Assembly: GCA_003213495.1 (NCBI GenBank)
Contig: QCMW01000001.1
Location: 1-64,000, forward strand
Direction: 5' to 3'
Source of the DNA: SAR86 cluster bacterium AG-422-O05
GTDB lineage: Bacteria > Pseudomonadota > Gammaproteobacteria > Magnimaribacterales > D2472
DNA: 64,000 bases
Positions 35,421 through 44,784 of this stretch are shown here, piece after piece. Numbering within the stretch: position 1 is the stretch's first letter; each line of letters starts with the position of its first letter. The position numbers were made by a program, and so were the translations under genes. The notes beneath the pieces are model-generated. The model made no database searches, was not told the DNA's origin, and saw only the letters and a list, made by a program, of their open reading frames with translations.

Positions 35421-36162
35421 CAAAATTTATAATGTTCACTTTAGTAAGTCTATTAGCATTGGCCATAAAATCAATCTCATTTCCATTATATGTTCCTTTG
35501 ATAGCATCAGCATTGCCAACAATAATTTTAAATGGTATTTCTATTTTCTTTTTATAATTATCATTTTCATCAAAATACAATGCTTCAATGAGCTCATCAC
35601 CTACATACAATTCAATCCAACATTCACCTAAGAAATCTAAATAAAGCTCGTTTTTTGCAGTTGAATTTTTTAATTCTGTTAAAGAATAATTTTTTTGATC
35701 AATAGTTTTAGATAAATAAATGATTTGCTGATCACTTGACATAAACTCTCTTTGACTTTTTTGTGTATCTCCAGATTCAACAAAATAAATTGCAACTAAC
35801 GCTCCAAATACAATTAGAATAGGTACAGCTATATATAAATAATTAAAATTATTATCATTTAAGCTGCTTATAGTTTCTATTTTTGGAGCCTTCTTAGTTA
35901 TTTTTTTTTCAGTCTGTGAGTTGAATATATCTGGCAAGTCAGAATTAATTTTTAAATATTGTGAATATTTCTTAAAATAGGCTCTGGCAAAAGATTCACT
36001 TGGAAAAATACTATAATCTCCTTCTTCAATAGCATTAAGATAATCTTCATTTATAACAAGAATTTTTGAAGTTTCCTCAAGAGACAAGCCTAATGAAATT
36101 CTCTTATTAGAAAATCTTTTTCCAATTTTAACTGTGCTTGCTGATTTTAAAATTCTATCCAT
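35401..36162 (-). CDS. rodZ: RodZ-like helix-turn-helix/TM protein with C-terminal DUF4115-like domain
   Basis: HTH ([52 protein letters not shown]), TM, syntenic with ispG and rlmN. Confidence 0.85.
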   Translation of the reverse strand: MDRILKSASTVKIGKRFSNKRISLGLSLEETSKILVINEDYLNAIEEGDYSIFPSESFARAYFKKYSQYLKINSDLPDIFNSQTEKKITKKAPKIETISSLNDNNFNYLYIAVPILIVFGALVAIYFVESGDTQKSQREFMSSDQQIIYLSKTIDQKNYSLTELKNSTAKNELYLDFLGECWIELYVGDELIEALYFDENDNYKKKIEIPFKIIVGNADAIKGTYNGNEIDFMANANRLTKVNIINFDENKLD

Positions 36163-37241
36163 TATATTGATTTGTGCGATATAAGTTTTTTTCCTTTTAC
36201 TGTATTACTTAAATTACCCACTAATTGTCCACATGCGCCATCTATAGCATCGCCTCTTGTGATTCGCAGTGTTGCAATATAACCCTTATTCATCAAATGT
36301 CTTTTGAAGCTATTGATTTTCTTCATGCTTGGTCTTTTATAATTTGAACCTTTAAAGCTATTAAAAGGTATTAAATTAATTTTGCACGAAATGTTAGATA
36401 AAAGTTTTGAAAGTTTTTGTGCGTGATCTAATGAATCATTGATTTCATCAATTAAAATGTACTCTATGGTAATACTTCTTTTGTTCTGATAATCCTCTAA
36501 ATATTCTTTGCAAGACTTAAGAAGAGATTCTATTGGATATTTCTTATTAATTGGTACTATTTGATCTCTAAGTTTATTTTCAGATGCGTGCAAAGAAATT
36601 GCTAACGAAACGTCTATCTCTTTTGAAAGACGATCAATATTAGGGACTATACCTGAAGTGCTTATCGTTACACGTTTTCTTGAAAGCCCATATGCTAACT
36701 GATCTTTCATGATTTTTGCAGATTCAATTACAGCATCAAAATTCAAGAGAGGCTCCCCCATTCCCATAAAAACAATATTTGTTATAGGCTTACTATTTTT
36801 AGCATTAAAGTTAGCCAGCCATAGCTGCCCAATAATTTCACTACTTTTAAGATCTTGGTCGAATCCCTGAGCACCAGTTGCACAAAAAGTACATTGAAGT
36901 GCACATCCTGCCTGTGATGAAACACACAAAGTTCTCCTATTTTTTTCTGGAATAACAACCATCTCAACCATTGAACCAGATTCGATTTCAACTAAATACT
37001 TTATAGTACCTTCATCTGAAATGTGTTCTTCAATAATTTTTGGTGGCTCTATAATCGCAATATCTTTTAGTTTTTCACGCAAGTTTTTATTAAAGTTAGT
37101 CATTAAACTAAAATCTAAGACGCCCTTTTGATGTACCCAATTCATGAGCTGTTTTGCTCTAAACAGTGATTCATCTATTTCAGAAAAAAATCTTTCAAGA
37201 GACTCAAGTGAGTAACCTAAAAGATTTATTTTTTTTGACAA
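36162..37241 (-). CDS. rlmN: 23S rRNA/tRNA adenine-C2 methyltransferase RlmN
   Basis: CVSSQAGCALQCTFCATGAQGF, GMGEPLLNFDAVI, SLHASENKLRDQIVPINKKYP. Confidence 0.98.
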   Translation of the reverse strand: MSKKINLLGYSLESLERFFSEIDESLFRAKQLMNWVHQKGVLDFSLMTNFNKNLREKLKDIAIIEPPKIIEEHISDEGTIKYLVEIESGSMVEMVVIPEKNRRTLCVSSQAGCALQCTFCATGAQGFDQDLKSSEIIGQLWLANFNAKNSKPITNIVFMGMGEPLLNFDAVIESAKIMKDQLAYGLSRKRVTISTSGIVPNIDRLSKEIDVSLAISLHASENKLRDQIVPINKKYPIESLLKSCKEYLEDYQNKRSITIEYILIDEINDSLDHAQKLSKLLSNISCKINLIPFNSFKGSNYKRPSMKKINSFKRHLMNKGYIATLRITRGDAIDGACGQLVGNLSNTVKGKKLISHKSI

Positions 37242-37242
37242 T

Positions 37243-37668
37243 TTATTTATTCAATATCTCTTCTGGTGAGAAAAAATATTCAATCTCCCTTTTTGCACTA
37301 TTAATTGAATCAGAACCATGAACTGCATTAGCATCAATGCTATTTGCAAAATCAGCTCTTATCGTACCTGGCGATGCTTCTTGAGGATTAGTACTTCCCA
37401 TAAGATCTCTATTCAACTGAACTGCATTTTCTCCTTCTAGAACCTGAACAAATACAGGGCCTGATGTCATAAATTTCTTTAAATCATTAAAAAAAGGCTT
37501 TCCATCATGCTCTGCGTAGAAGCCAGAAGCTTTTTCATCATTAAGTTGAATTAATTTACCTGCAACAAGGTGTAGACCGTTTTCTTCAAATCTAGCAATA
37601 ATCTTTCCAATTACGTTCTTTGCTACTGCATCTGGTTTGATAATTGATAGTGTTTTTTCAATTGCCAT
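37243..37668 (-). CDS. ndk: Nucleoside diphosphate kinase
   Basis: [35 protein letters not shown]. Confidence 0.98.
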   Translation of the reverse strand: MAIEKTLSIIKPDAVAKNVIGKIIARFEENGLHLVAGKLIQLNDEKASGFYAEHDGKPFFNDLKKFMTSGPVFVQVLEGENAVQLNRDLMGSTNPQEASPGTIRADFANSIDANAVHGSDSINSAKREIEYFFSPEEILNK

Positions 37669-37704
37669 AGTTAATCCTTAAAAATATTCGCTATTATATT
37701 AAAG

Positions 37705-37908
37705 TTAGTCGCATTCTTCTATCCAATGCATTTGAATAGCTTCTAAAATTTTTTCATTAGACTTTTCAGGATCTCCAATAAAATTTTCAAGTTTGCATAT
37801 TTTATTATGCAAATCAGGAAAACTTATCCATTGAGGATTAACATCTGGATATTTATCGGATAACTCAATAGCAATATCTAATACATCTAACCAATCTAAG
37901 TTATTCAT
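37705..37908 (-). CDS. iscX: Fe-S assembly protein IscX
   Basis: LDWLDVLDIAIELSDKYPDVNPQWISFPDLHNKICKLENF. Confidence 0.95.
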   Translation of the reverse strand: MNNLDWLDVLDIAIELSDKYPDVNPQWISFPDLHNKICKLENFIGDPEKSNEKILEAIQMHWIEECD

Positions 37909-38249
37909 TAGTGATCCTCTGAAACCATATTTATATTATATTTTGGAAGCTCGATCTCAATTTCTTCATTTTCAGGTGGTATTGTTTGACAGCTCAGCCG
38001 TGATGTTTGTTCTAAACCCCACGCCTTATCAAGTAAATCTTCTTCCATATCACTAGCTGCTTCAAGCTTATCAAATCCTTTTCTAACAATACAATGACAG
38101 GTTGTACATGCACATGACATTTCACAGGCATGCTCAATTTTAATATCATGTCTTAGTGCTGCTTCACAAATGGTTTCATCGGGATATGATTCAATTTCAG
38201 CTCCAGCTGGACAAATCTCCTCATGTGGCCAGATTTTAATTTTTGCCAT
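37908..38249 (-). CDS. fdx: ISC-type 2Fe-2S ferredoxin
   Basis: ALRHDIKIEHACEMSCACTTCHCIVRKG; adjacent to iscX. Confidence 0.96.
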   Translation of the reverse strand: MAKIKIWPHEEICPAGAEIESYPDETICEAALRHDIKIEHACEMSCACTTCHCIVRKGFDKLEAASDMEEDLLDKAWGLEQTSRLSCQTIPPENEEIEIELPKYNINMVSEDH

Positions 38250-38252
38250 TAT

Positions 38253-38594
38253 CTAAAGGGTAAAGCTTTCACCGCACCCGCAGACGGCTTTAGCATTTGG
38301 ATTGATGAATTTAATTCCTTTATTTAGTCCGTCATCAACATAATCGATTAGACTGCCTTTCAAAAAAGTAAAACTAGTTGAATCAACAAATATTGTGCAG
38401 CCTTCCTTATTGAAACTTATGTAATCATCTAAAACATGATCAGCAAAATCAAATGTATATTCATATCCAGAACAACCAGCTTTCTTGATGCCTATGATGA
38501 TGCCTTCGCCTTTGCCACGCTCTTTGAGCATTTCAGTAAAATGAGAAACTGCACTGTCAGAAAAATTTATTTCTGAAGTATTAATTGAATTCAT
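38253..38594 (-). CDS. iscA: Iron-sulfur assembly protein IscA
   Basis: GIKKAGCSGYEYTFDFAD; AVCGCGESF. Confidence 0.96.
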   Translation of the reverse strand: MNSINTSEINFSDSAVSHFTEMLKERGKGEGIIIGIKKAGCSGYEYTFDFADHVLDDYISFNKEGCTIFVDSTSFTFLKGSLIDYVDDGLNKGIKFINPNAKAVCGCGESFTL

Positions 38595-38606
38595 AATAAC
38601 TCTTAT

Positions 38607-39011
38607 TTATTGTTTAGCTTCATAATCTTCTATTGCTTGTCTAATAGAGTCTTCAGCAAGAACAGAGCAATGTATTTTAATTGGAGGCAATTCAAGAGCT
38701 TTTACTATCTCAATATTTTTAATTGCCTTAGCCTCTTCAAGTGTTTTTCCAATAAGCATATCAACTAATTCACTGGAAGATGCTATTGCACTTCCACACC
38801 CATAAGTTTTAAATTTTACATCTTTAATAACATGAGTATTTCCCTTGGGTTCACATTTAATCTGTAGTTTCATTACATCTCCACAAGCAGGCGCTCCAAC
38901 CATACCCGTTCCAACATTTGATTCTTTTGGATCAAACCTACCTACGTTAAATGCTTCAGGATTATTTAATGTATTTTCAAACTTTTCGACAACTTTTTTA
39001 CTATATGCCAT
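38607..39011 (-). CDS. iscU: Fe-S scaffold IscU
   Basis: VGTGMVGAPACGDVMKLQIK; FKTYGCGSAIASSS; LELPPIKIHCSVLAEDSI. Confidence 0.98.
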   Translation of the reverse strand: MAYSKKVVEKFENTLNNPEAFNVGRFDPKESNVGTGMVGAPACGDVMKLQIKCEPKGNTHVIKDVKFKTYGCGSAIASSSELVDMLIGKTLEEAKAIKNIEIVKALELPPIKIHCSVLAEDSIRQAIEDYEAKQ

Positions 39012-39020
39012 GACAATCTC

Positions 39021-40241
39021 CTAATGTAAATTCCATTCTACTTTATCAAGATCAACTCCATCTAAATGCATTTCCCACAAGGGAGATAACTCTCTTAGCC
39101 TATGAACTACATTTCCTAATATATCCAATGTATTTTCAACATCTTCATCACTCGTAAATCGTCCAAAGGAGAATCTTATAGAACTATGTGCTAATTCATC
39201 TTTTCTACCTAATGCTCTTAAAACATATGATGGTTCTAGACTGGCTGATGTACATGCAGAACCAGAAGAAACCGCTATATCTTTTAGACCCATAATTAAT
39301 GATTCGCCCTCAACAAAATTAAAACTAACATTAAGAATGTTAGGTACTTTATTATCAAGATCTCCATTAATGTAAACATGATCTATTTTTTTAACTTTTT
39401 CTAAAAATTTTTGATGAAATTCTGAAACTTTTTTATGATCAGTATCCATTTCTTCCTTAGCAATTCTAAAAGCTTCTCCCATACCCACAATTTGGTGTGT
39501 TGCAAGAGTTCCTGATCTCATACCTCTTTCATGACCACCGCCATGAATGAGCGCCTCTAATCTGACTCTTGGCTTTCTTCTAACATATAACGCTCCGATT
39601 CCTTTTGGTCCATATGTTTTGTGAGCTGAAAAAGACATTAAATCAATTTGCATTTTTTCTAAGTCAATTAGAGTTTTACCAGTGCTTTGAGCGGCATCTA
39701 CATGAAAAAATATACCTTTTTCCCTAGCAATTTCTCCAATTTTTGAAATATTATTAACAGTACCCAGCTCATTATTTATGTGCATAATGGAGATTAAAAT
39801 TGTTGTATCTTTTATTGCTGACTTTACATCTTCTGGATCAATAACACCTTTATCATTTGGGTCTAAGTAAGTAACTTCAAACCCCTCTCTTTCTAATTGT
39901 CTGCATGGATCTAATACTGCTTTATGTTCAATTTTTGAAGTAATAATATGATTACCTTTTGATTTATAAAACCTAGCAACGCCTTTAATTGCTAGATTGT
40001 CTGCTTCTGTAGCACCAGAAGTCCAAACAATTTCTCTTGGATCACAATTAACGAGATTAGCAACATGAGATCTAGCTTCTTCTACTGCTTCATCTGCTTT
40101 CCAACCAAATCTATGAGATCTTGATGCAGGATTACCAAATTGCCCATCAGGTGTTAAAAATTCCATCATTTTAGATGCAACTCTGGGGTCAACAGGTGTA
40201 GTCGATGCGTAATCTAAATAAATGGTAGATCGTGTGCTCAT
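39021..40241 (-). CDS. iscS: Cysteine desulfurase IscS
   Basis: [72 protein letters not shown]. Confidence 0.99.
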   Translation of the reverse strand: MSTRSTIYLDYASTTPVDPRVASKMMEFLTPDGQFGNPASRSHRFGWKADEAVEEARSHVANLVNCDPREIVWTSGATEADNLAIKGVARFYKSKGNHIITSKIEHKAVLDPCRQLEREGFEVTYLDPNDKGVIDPEDVKSAIKDTTILISIMHINNELGTVNNISKIGEIAREKGIFFHVDAAQSTGKTLIDLEKMQIDLMSFSAHKTYGPKGIGALYVRRKPRVRLEALIHGGGHERGMRSGTLATHQIVGMGEAFRIAKEEMDTDHKKVSEFHQKFLEKVKKIDHVYINGDLDNKVPNILNVSFNFVEGESLIMGLKDIAVSSGSACTSASLEPSYVLRALGRKDELAHSSIRFSFGRFTSDEDVENTLDILGNVVHRLRELSPLWEMHLDGVDLDKVEWNLH

Positions 40242-40676
40242 CTAATTTATCTCTTTAAACTTAATATATGGGCTATCGCTATTTTCTACAAGACTTTCAA
40301 TAGTTATTTTGTCTAAATAATTTTCTACAACAATATTCAAATCATGCCATAAATCATGGGTGATACACTTCTTACCATTATGACAGGCTGAGGTTCCGTT
40401 ACATTTAGTAGCATCCAGAATCTCATCGACTGCATTCATCACCTCTTTAATGGATACACTAGAAGGATCTTTTGCATATACATATCCTCCATTTCTACCT
40501 CTGATGCTTTTTACAATACCAGCGATTCTTAGCTTTCTAAATATTTGCTCTAGATAAGTTAGTTTTATATTTTGGTTTACCGAAATATCACTCAAAGAAA
40601 CTGGTCCTGTAGATTGCAAAAAACTAAGTTCTGTAAGTGCACTAACAGCGTATCTGCTTTTTGTAGTTAATCTCAC
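40242..40676 (-). CDS. iscR: Rrf2-family Fe-S regulator IscR
   Basis: [17 protein letters not shown]; cluster ligands [16 protein letters not shown]. Confidence 0.97.
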   Translation of the reverse strand: MRLTTKSRYAVSALTELSFLQSTGPVSLSDISVNQNIKLTYLEQIFRKLRIAGIVKSIRGRNGGYVYAKDPSSVSIKEVMNAVDEILDATKCNGTSACHNGKKCITHDLWHDLNIVVENYLDKITIESLVENSDSPYIKFKEIN

Positions 40677-40689
40677 GGGCGAATTATAA

Positions 40690-40714
40690 ATACCTGACTA
40701 AATTAGTCAAGTTT
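40690..40714 (-). promoter_or_regulatory. IscR type-1 binding site upstream of iscR
   Basis: ATACCTGACTAAATTAGTCAAGTTT matches consensus ATASYYGACTRWWWYAGTCRRSTAT at 24 of 25 positions by eye. Confidence 0.8.
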
Positions 40715-41423
40715 CTATATTCATGCCTAATCTATCTGCAACTTGATGATAGGACTCAACGACATCACCTAGTCCTTGTCTAAACCTATCCTTGTCCATT
40801 TTCTTTAAGGTTTTTGAATCCCATAATCTACATCCATCGGGCGTAAATTCGTCTGCTAAAAGTATTTTGTCTTTATAAACACCATACTCAACCTTAAAAT
40901 CAACAAGAATTAGACCAGAATCTAAAAAAAGCTTAGATAGGACCTGATTGACTTTGTAGGTCTGTTTTTTCATTTCTTGAATCTGCTCGGTATTAGCCCA
41001 GCCAAAAGAAATAATATGTTCGTCATTAATCAAAGGGTCTCCTAGATCGTCATCTTTTAAAAAAAACTCAAATAAAGGATTTTCCAATATTAAGCCATCT
41101 TCGGTTCCAAGTCTTTTACAAATTGATCCTGAGGCTCTGTTTCTGATAACACATTCAATAGGAAACATATCTAGTTTATAAACTAATGAGTCCGTGCTAT
41201 CAATTACTTCTATTAAATGAGTTTCTATACCATTATTTTTTAAGTGCTCCATTATAAAAGCATTAAATTGATTATTTACTGCTCCTTTTCCTAGCAATGC
41301 CTCCCTCTTTTTACCGTCGAATGCAGACGTGTCATCACTGAAGTGCATAATTAAATGATCTTCGATATCAGTAGTAAACATTGATTTTGCTTTGCCTTTA
41401 GTTATTTCGTTTATTTTTTTCAT
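40707..41423 (-). CDS. purC: Phosphoribosylaminoimidazole-succinocarboxamide synthase
   Basis: GKAKSMFTTDIEDHLIMHFSDDTSAFDG; LADEFTPDGCRLWD. Confidence 0.97.
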   Translation of the reverse strand: MKKINEITKGKAKSMFTTDIEDHLIMHFSDDTSAFDGKKREALLGKGAVNNQFNAFIMEHLKNNGIETHLIEVIDSTDSLVYKLDMFPIECVIRNRASGSICKRLGTEDGLILENPLFEFFLKDDDLGDPLINDEHIISFGWANTEQIQEMKKQTYKVNQVLSKLFLDSGLILVDFKVEYGVYKDKILLADEFTPDGCRLWDSKTLKKMDKDRFRQGLGDVVESYHQVADRLGMNIET

Positions 41424-42406
41424 TAGCTTAGAGATTCATTAATTTTTGATAAAAGTTGTTCTGATTCTTCAATATTACCATCTTTTGAAATAGCTCTTAC
41501 ATAGGATTTATCATTCTCTTGAGTAATAATTATTTCAAATTGTGACTCTTCACCAAAAACAACTTCTGAAGAATTAATATCAGACTTTCCACCAAAAAGT
41601 CCAAAGAGTCCTCTATCTTCTTCTTTTGCATAACTAACAAAAAATATTCCGCTACTTCTATCTCTATCATTAGTGACAATTTCCGCAGCAGTAAGAGCTC
41701 TACTAACTGCTGACCAAGCTCGATCAAAGTTTAAATCTAATGCAATTACTGTTCTTCCATCTTGAGTAAAGATATTTGCTTTTTTCATTTCATTTAAATT
41801 TTGTGCTGCCAGAGATGTACCGGAAAAATTAGATATAGATGATGCAAAATAGTCAACAATTTTTTCAAGTTCACTTTGAATAAATTCTGGATTACTTTGA
41901 ATTAAATCATCTGTCTTGCTAACTTGATATAGAAAAATTTCGGTGGATGCCTCTTTGATACCATGTTCAACTTTCATTTTTAATACTGAGTTGGTATCAA
42001 AATCAATCTCAATTTCACCAAGATTTGGATCAGCACTTATTACTTCATAGATTGACGTATCCCAATAATTTTTTGATATTGGCCATGAAGTCGATGGCAA
42101 AGTTTCTATATATATCCACATCAGTTCGCCCAACCTTCTTAGCTGCACAGAGCTGTTTCCTGATGATGCAAATATTTGTCTAGGCTTAGGAATTTCTAAT
42201 TGCTCATCTAGCAGTTCGAGATCAATAACAGGATAATGATTTTCTTTATTTGGATTTGATAAAGAGCCTGGCAAAGCAATATCTTCTTCAACTTTCTCTT
42301 CTAAAAAATCATATTTTTTTTCTGGAAAATAGCCATCAGACCCTCCAAACATAGAACATGATGTCATATAAAATATCAGAAATAAAAATATTGAAAGCCT
42401 TCTCAT
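41423..42406 (-). CDS. bamC: BamC/NlpB-like outer membrane assembly lipoprotein
   Basis: Lipobox MTSCSM; position between dapA and purC; RAWSAVSRALTAAEIVTNDRDRSSGIFFVSY. Confidence 0.85.
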   Translation of the reverse strand: MRRLSIFLFLIFYMTSCSMFGGSDGYFPEKKYDFLEEKVEEDIALPGSLSNPNKENHYPVIDLELLDEQLEIPKPRQIFASSGNSSVQLRRLGELMWIYIETLPSTSWPISKNYWDTSIYEVISADPNLGEIEIDFDTNSVLKMKVEHGIKEASTEIFLYQVSKTDDLIQSNPEFIQSELEKIVDYFASSISNFSGTSLAAQNLNEMKKANIFTQDGRTVIALDLNFDRAWSAVSRALTAAEIVTNDRDRSSGIFFVSYAKEEDRGLFGLFGGKSDINSSEVVFGEESQFEIIITQENDKSYVRAISKDGNIEESEQLLSKINESLS

Positions 42407-43293
42407 AATAGTCCTAATTTTAACATCTCAGTGTGAATATTATCTCTATATTTTTCATCTAATGAAACTAAAGGTAATCTTAAAGAGTTTTCTATCATTT
42501 TCATTTTATACAGCATCCATTTAACAGGAACTGGATTTGATTCTACAAAAAGTAAATCATACATGTTTTCTAATTTCTTATTTTGCTTTAAAGCTTCATC
42601 AGAATCTCCCATAAAGACATTCGAGCATATATTTGAAATCTCATTAGGAAGGATATTAGCGGCAACTGATATTACTCCATGACCTCCCATCATTAATAAA
42701 TTTAAAAAAGATGGATCATCGCCAGAAAAAATGTAAAAGTCATCTTTATGACTCGTTGAAATTTCAATTAATTCCTTAATTCTTATTTCATCATCCAATG
42801 ACTCTTTAATGCCAATGATATTTTCATGATTTGACAGTGTGGCGACTGTGGTTGGCAAAATATCACATACTGTTCTTGACGGAACATTATATAAAATTTG
42901 TTTAATGTCACAGGAATCTGCAATTTTTAAATAGTGATTGATTAATCCATTTTGACTTGGTTTATTGTAGTATGGTGTCACAAGGAGAGCGAAGTCTGCA
43001 CCAATTTTTTTTGATTCACAGGTAGTTTCTATAGCTTGTGATGTTGAATTTGAACCAGAACCTGCAATAACGGGTATTCTTTTATCCACCTTTTTTACAG
43101 TATGTTCTATGACTTTTAAGTGCTCTTTAACACACAAGGTAGCTGATTCGCCAGTGGTGCCAACAGAAACAATAGCATTTGTACCATTACTAATATGCCA
43201 CTCAATTAATTTATCCAATGACAAAAAATCTATGTCACCATTTTTCATTGGTGTTACTAAAGCTACAATACTTCCTTTTAACACTTGATTCAT
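42403..43293 (-). CDS. dapA: 4-hydroxy-tetrahydrodipicolinate synthase
   Basis: GSIVALVTPMKNGDIDF; VGTTGESATL; YYNKPSQNGLINHY; YNVPSRT. Confidence 0.98.
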   Translation of the reverse strand: MNQVLKGSIVALVTPMKNGDIDFLSLDKLIEWHISNGTNAIVSVGTTGESATLCVKEHLKVIEHTVKKVDKRIPVIAGSGSNSTSQAIETTCESKKIGADFALLVTPYYNKPSQNGLINHYLKIADSCDIKQILYNVPSRTVCDILPTTVATLSNHENIIGIKESLDDEIRIKELIEISTSHKDDFYIFSGDDPSFLNLLMMGGHGVISVAANILPNEISNICSNVFMGDSDEALKQNKKLENMYDLLFVESNPVPVKWMLYKMKMIENSLRLPLVSLDEKYRDNIHTEMLKLGLL

Positions 43294-43357
43294 TTTAAAA
43301 ATTAGTAAGAATATGACTATACACTATTTTTTATAAAAATTTATTTAGGAAAAAGCT

Positions 43358-43825
43358 ATGCAAAAAAATTTAGAAGGAAAAAAATGTCCAAGTTTTTCAG
43401 GAGAATGTACAAGTGGAGTTACTTTAACTGATAAAGATTTTAATGATAAAAACCTAGTTATCTATTTTTATCCAAAAGATAGCACACCTGGATGTACTAC
43501 TGAAGGTCAAGACTTTAGAGATAACTATGATGAATTTCAGAAATATGAAACTGAAATTATTGGTGTTTCGAGAGATAGCATTAAATCACACGAAAATTTT
43601 AAACTTAAACAATCGTTCCCTTTTGAATTGCTATCTGATCCTGATGAGAAAATGTGCAAATCATTTGATGTAATGAAAATGAAATCGATGTATGGAAGAG
43701 AATATCTTGGAGTTGATCGATCAACTTTCTTAATTGATAAAAATGGTAAAGTTGTGAAAGAATGGAGATCTGTAAAAGTTAAAGGCCATGTAACAGAAGT
43801 TTTGGCAGAAGTAAAAGCTCTTTAG
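43358..43825 (+). CDS. bcp: Thioredoxin-dependent peroxiredoxin (BCP/PrxQ)
   Basis: LVIYFYPKDSTPGCTTEGQDFRDNYDEF. Confidence 0.95.
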   Translation: MQKNLEGKKCPSFSGECTSGVTLTDKDFNDKNLVIYFYPKDSTPGCTTEGQDFRDNYDEFQKYETEIIGVSRDSIKSHENFKLKQSFPFELLSDPDEKMCKSFDVMKMKSMYGREYLGVDRSTFLIDKNGKVVKEWRSVKVKGHVTEVLAEVKAL

Positions 43826-44784
43826 TATATAGCTACATAAAGTTCTGATTTATTTGTAAAGCTTCCTCTTATCATTCCGTCTGTATTGAATGGCATTGAT
43901 GTATTTGCATTTTTATCAATTGCGATAATCCCTCCTCTTGCATCAATTTTTAATAATTCTTTGATTATGTCACTTGAAGCTTTTTCTAGGGTTTCGTTAA
44001 GATATTCGATTCTTGTACATACTTCTTTTGCTACCTGATACTTGATAAAAAATTCTCCATGTCCTGTGGATGAAACTCCACATACATCATTCTGGGCCCA
44101 TGTTCCAGAACCAATAATTGGAGTATCTCCCACTCTTCCAGGCATTTTATTTGTCATTCCACCTGTTGAAGTAGCAGCTGCTATGTTTCCATTTTTATCC
44201 AATGCAACAGCTCCTACTGTTCCGATTTTATCTTCAATAATATTGTTATCGCTTATTCTTTTTTTAGCTTTTTTTAATCTTTTTAAATTTTTCTCAGAAT
44301 GAAAATAACTTCTATCAACTATAGTTTCTTCAATGTCTTTTGCAAATATCTCTGCACCTCGTCCAACAAGAAGAACATGATCTGTTTCTTCTAGAACTTT
44401 TCTTGCTAATTTGATTGGGTTTTTGATTATTTGCACAGAAGCAACTGCGCCAGCAGATCTGTCTGCTCCATTCATAATAGAGGCGTCCATTTCTTGTACT
44501 TCGTCTGAGTTATATACCGAACCTTTACCAGCATTAAATAAAGTAGAGTCTTCAAATTCAGATACCGCAAACTCAACAGCGTCCATACTTGATCCACCAT
44601 CTTCAAGAATTTTGTATGCGGAAATTAATGTATCTTTAACTTTATTTTCTATCTCTTGCTGTCTTTCAATGCTTAGGCCTGAAAGTACGCCTGCCCCTCC
44701 ATGAACAACTATTCCAAAACTTTCAGCGCTCGTAATTAAAGACATATTTAAAGTTAAAATTAAAAATAAAACCTTAAGTTTCAT
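43822..44784 (-). CDS. Exported isoaspartyl peptidase/L-asparaginase (Ntn-hydrolase)
   Basis: VVHGGAG; IGTVGAVALDKNGNIAAATSTGGMTNKMPGRVGDTPIIGSG; N-terminal signal MKLKVLFLILTLNMSLITSAES. Confidence 0.9.
   Translation of the reverse strand: MKLKVLFLILTLNMSLITSAESFGIVVHGGAGVLSGLSIERQQEIENKVKDTLISAYKILEDGGSSMDAVEFAVSEFEDSTLFNAGKGSVYNSDEVQEMDASIMNGADRSAGAVASVQIIKNPIKLARKVLEETDHVLLVGRGAEIFAKDIEETIVDRSYFHSEKNLKRLKKAKKRISDNNIIEDKIGTVGAVALDKNGNIAAATSTGGMTNKMPGRVGDTPIIGSGTWAQNDVCGVSSTGHGEFFIKYQVAKEVCTRIEYLNETLEKASSDIIKELLKIDARGGIIAIDKNANTSMPFNTDGMIRGSFTNKSELYVAIY

Noticed and set aside
41530-41727. 65-aa minus-strand ORF in bamC, considered as frameshift evidence
   Set aside because: The main bamC frame is intact through this region, so no frameshift is needed.
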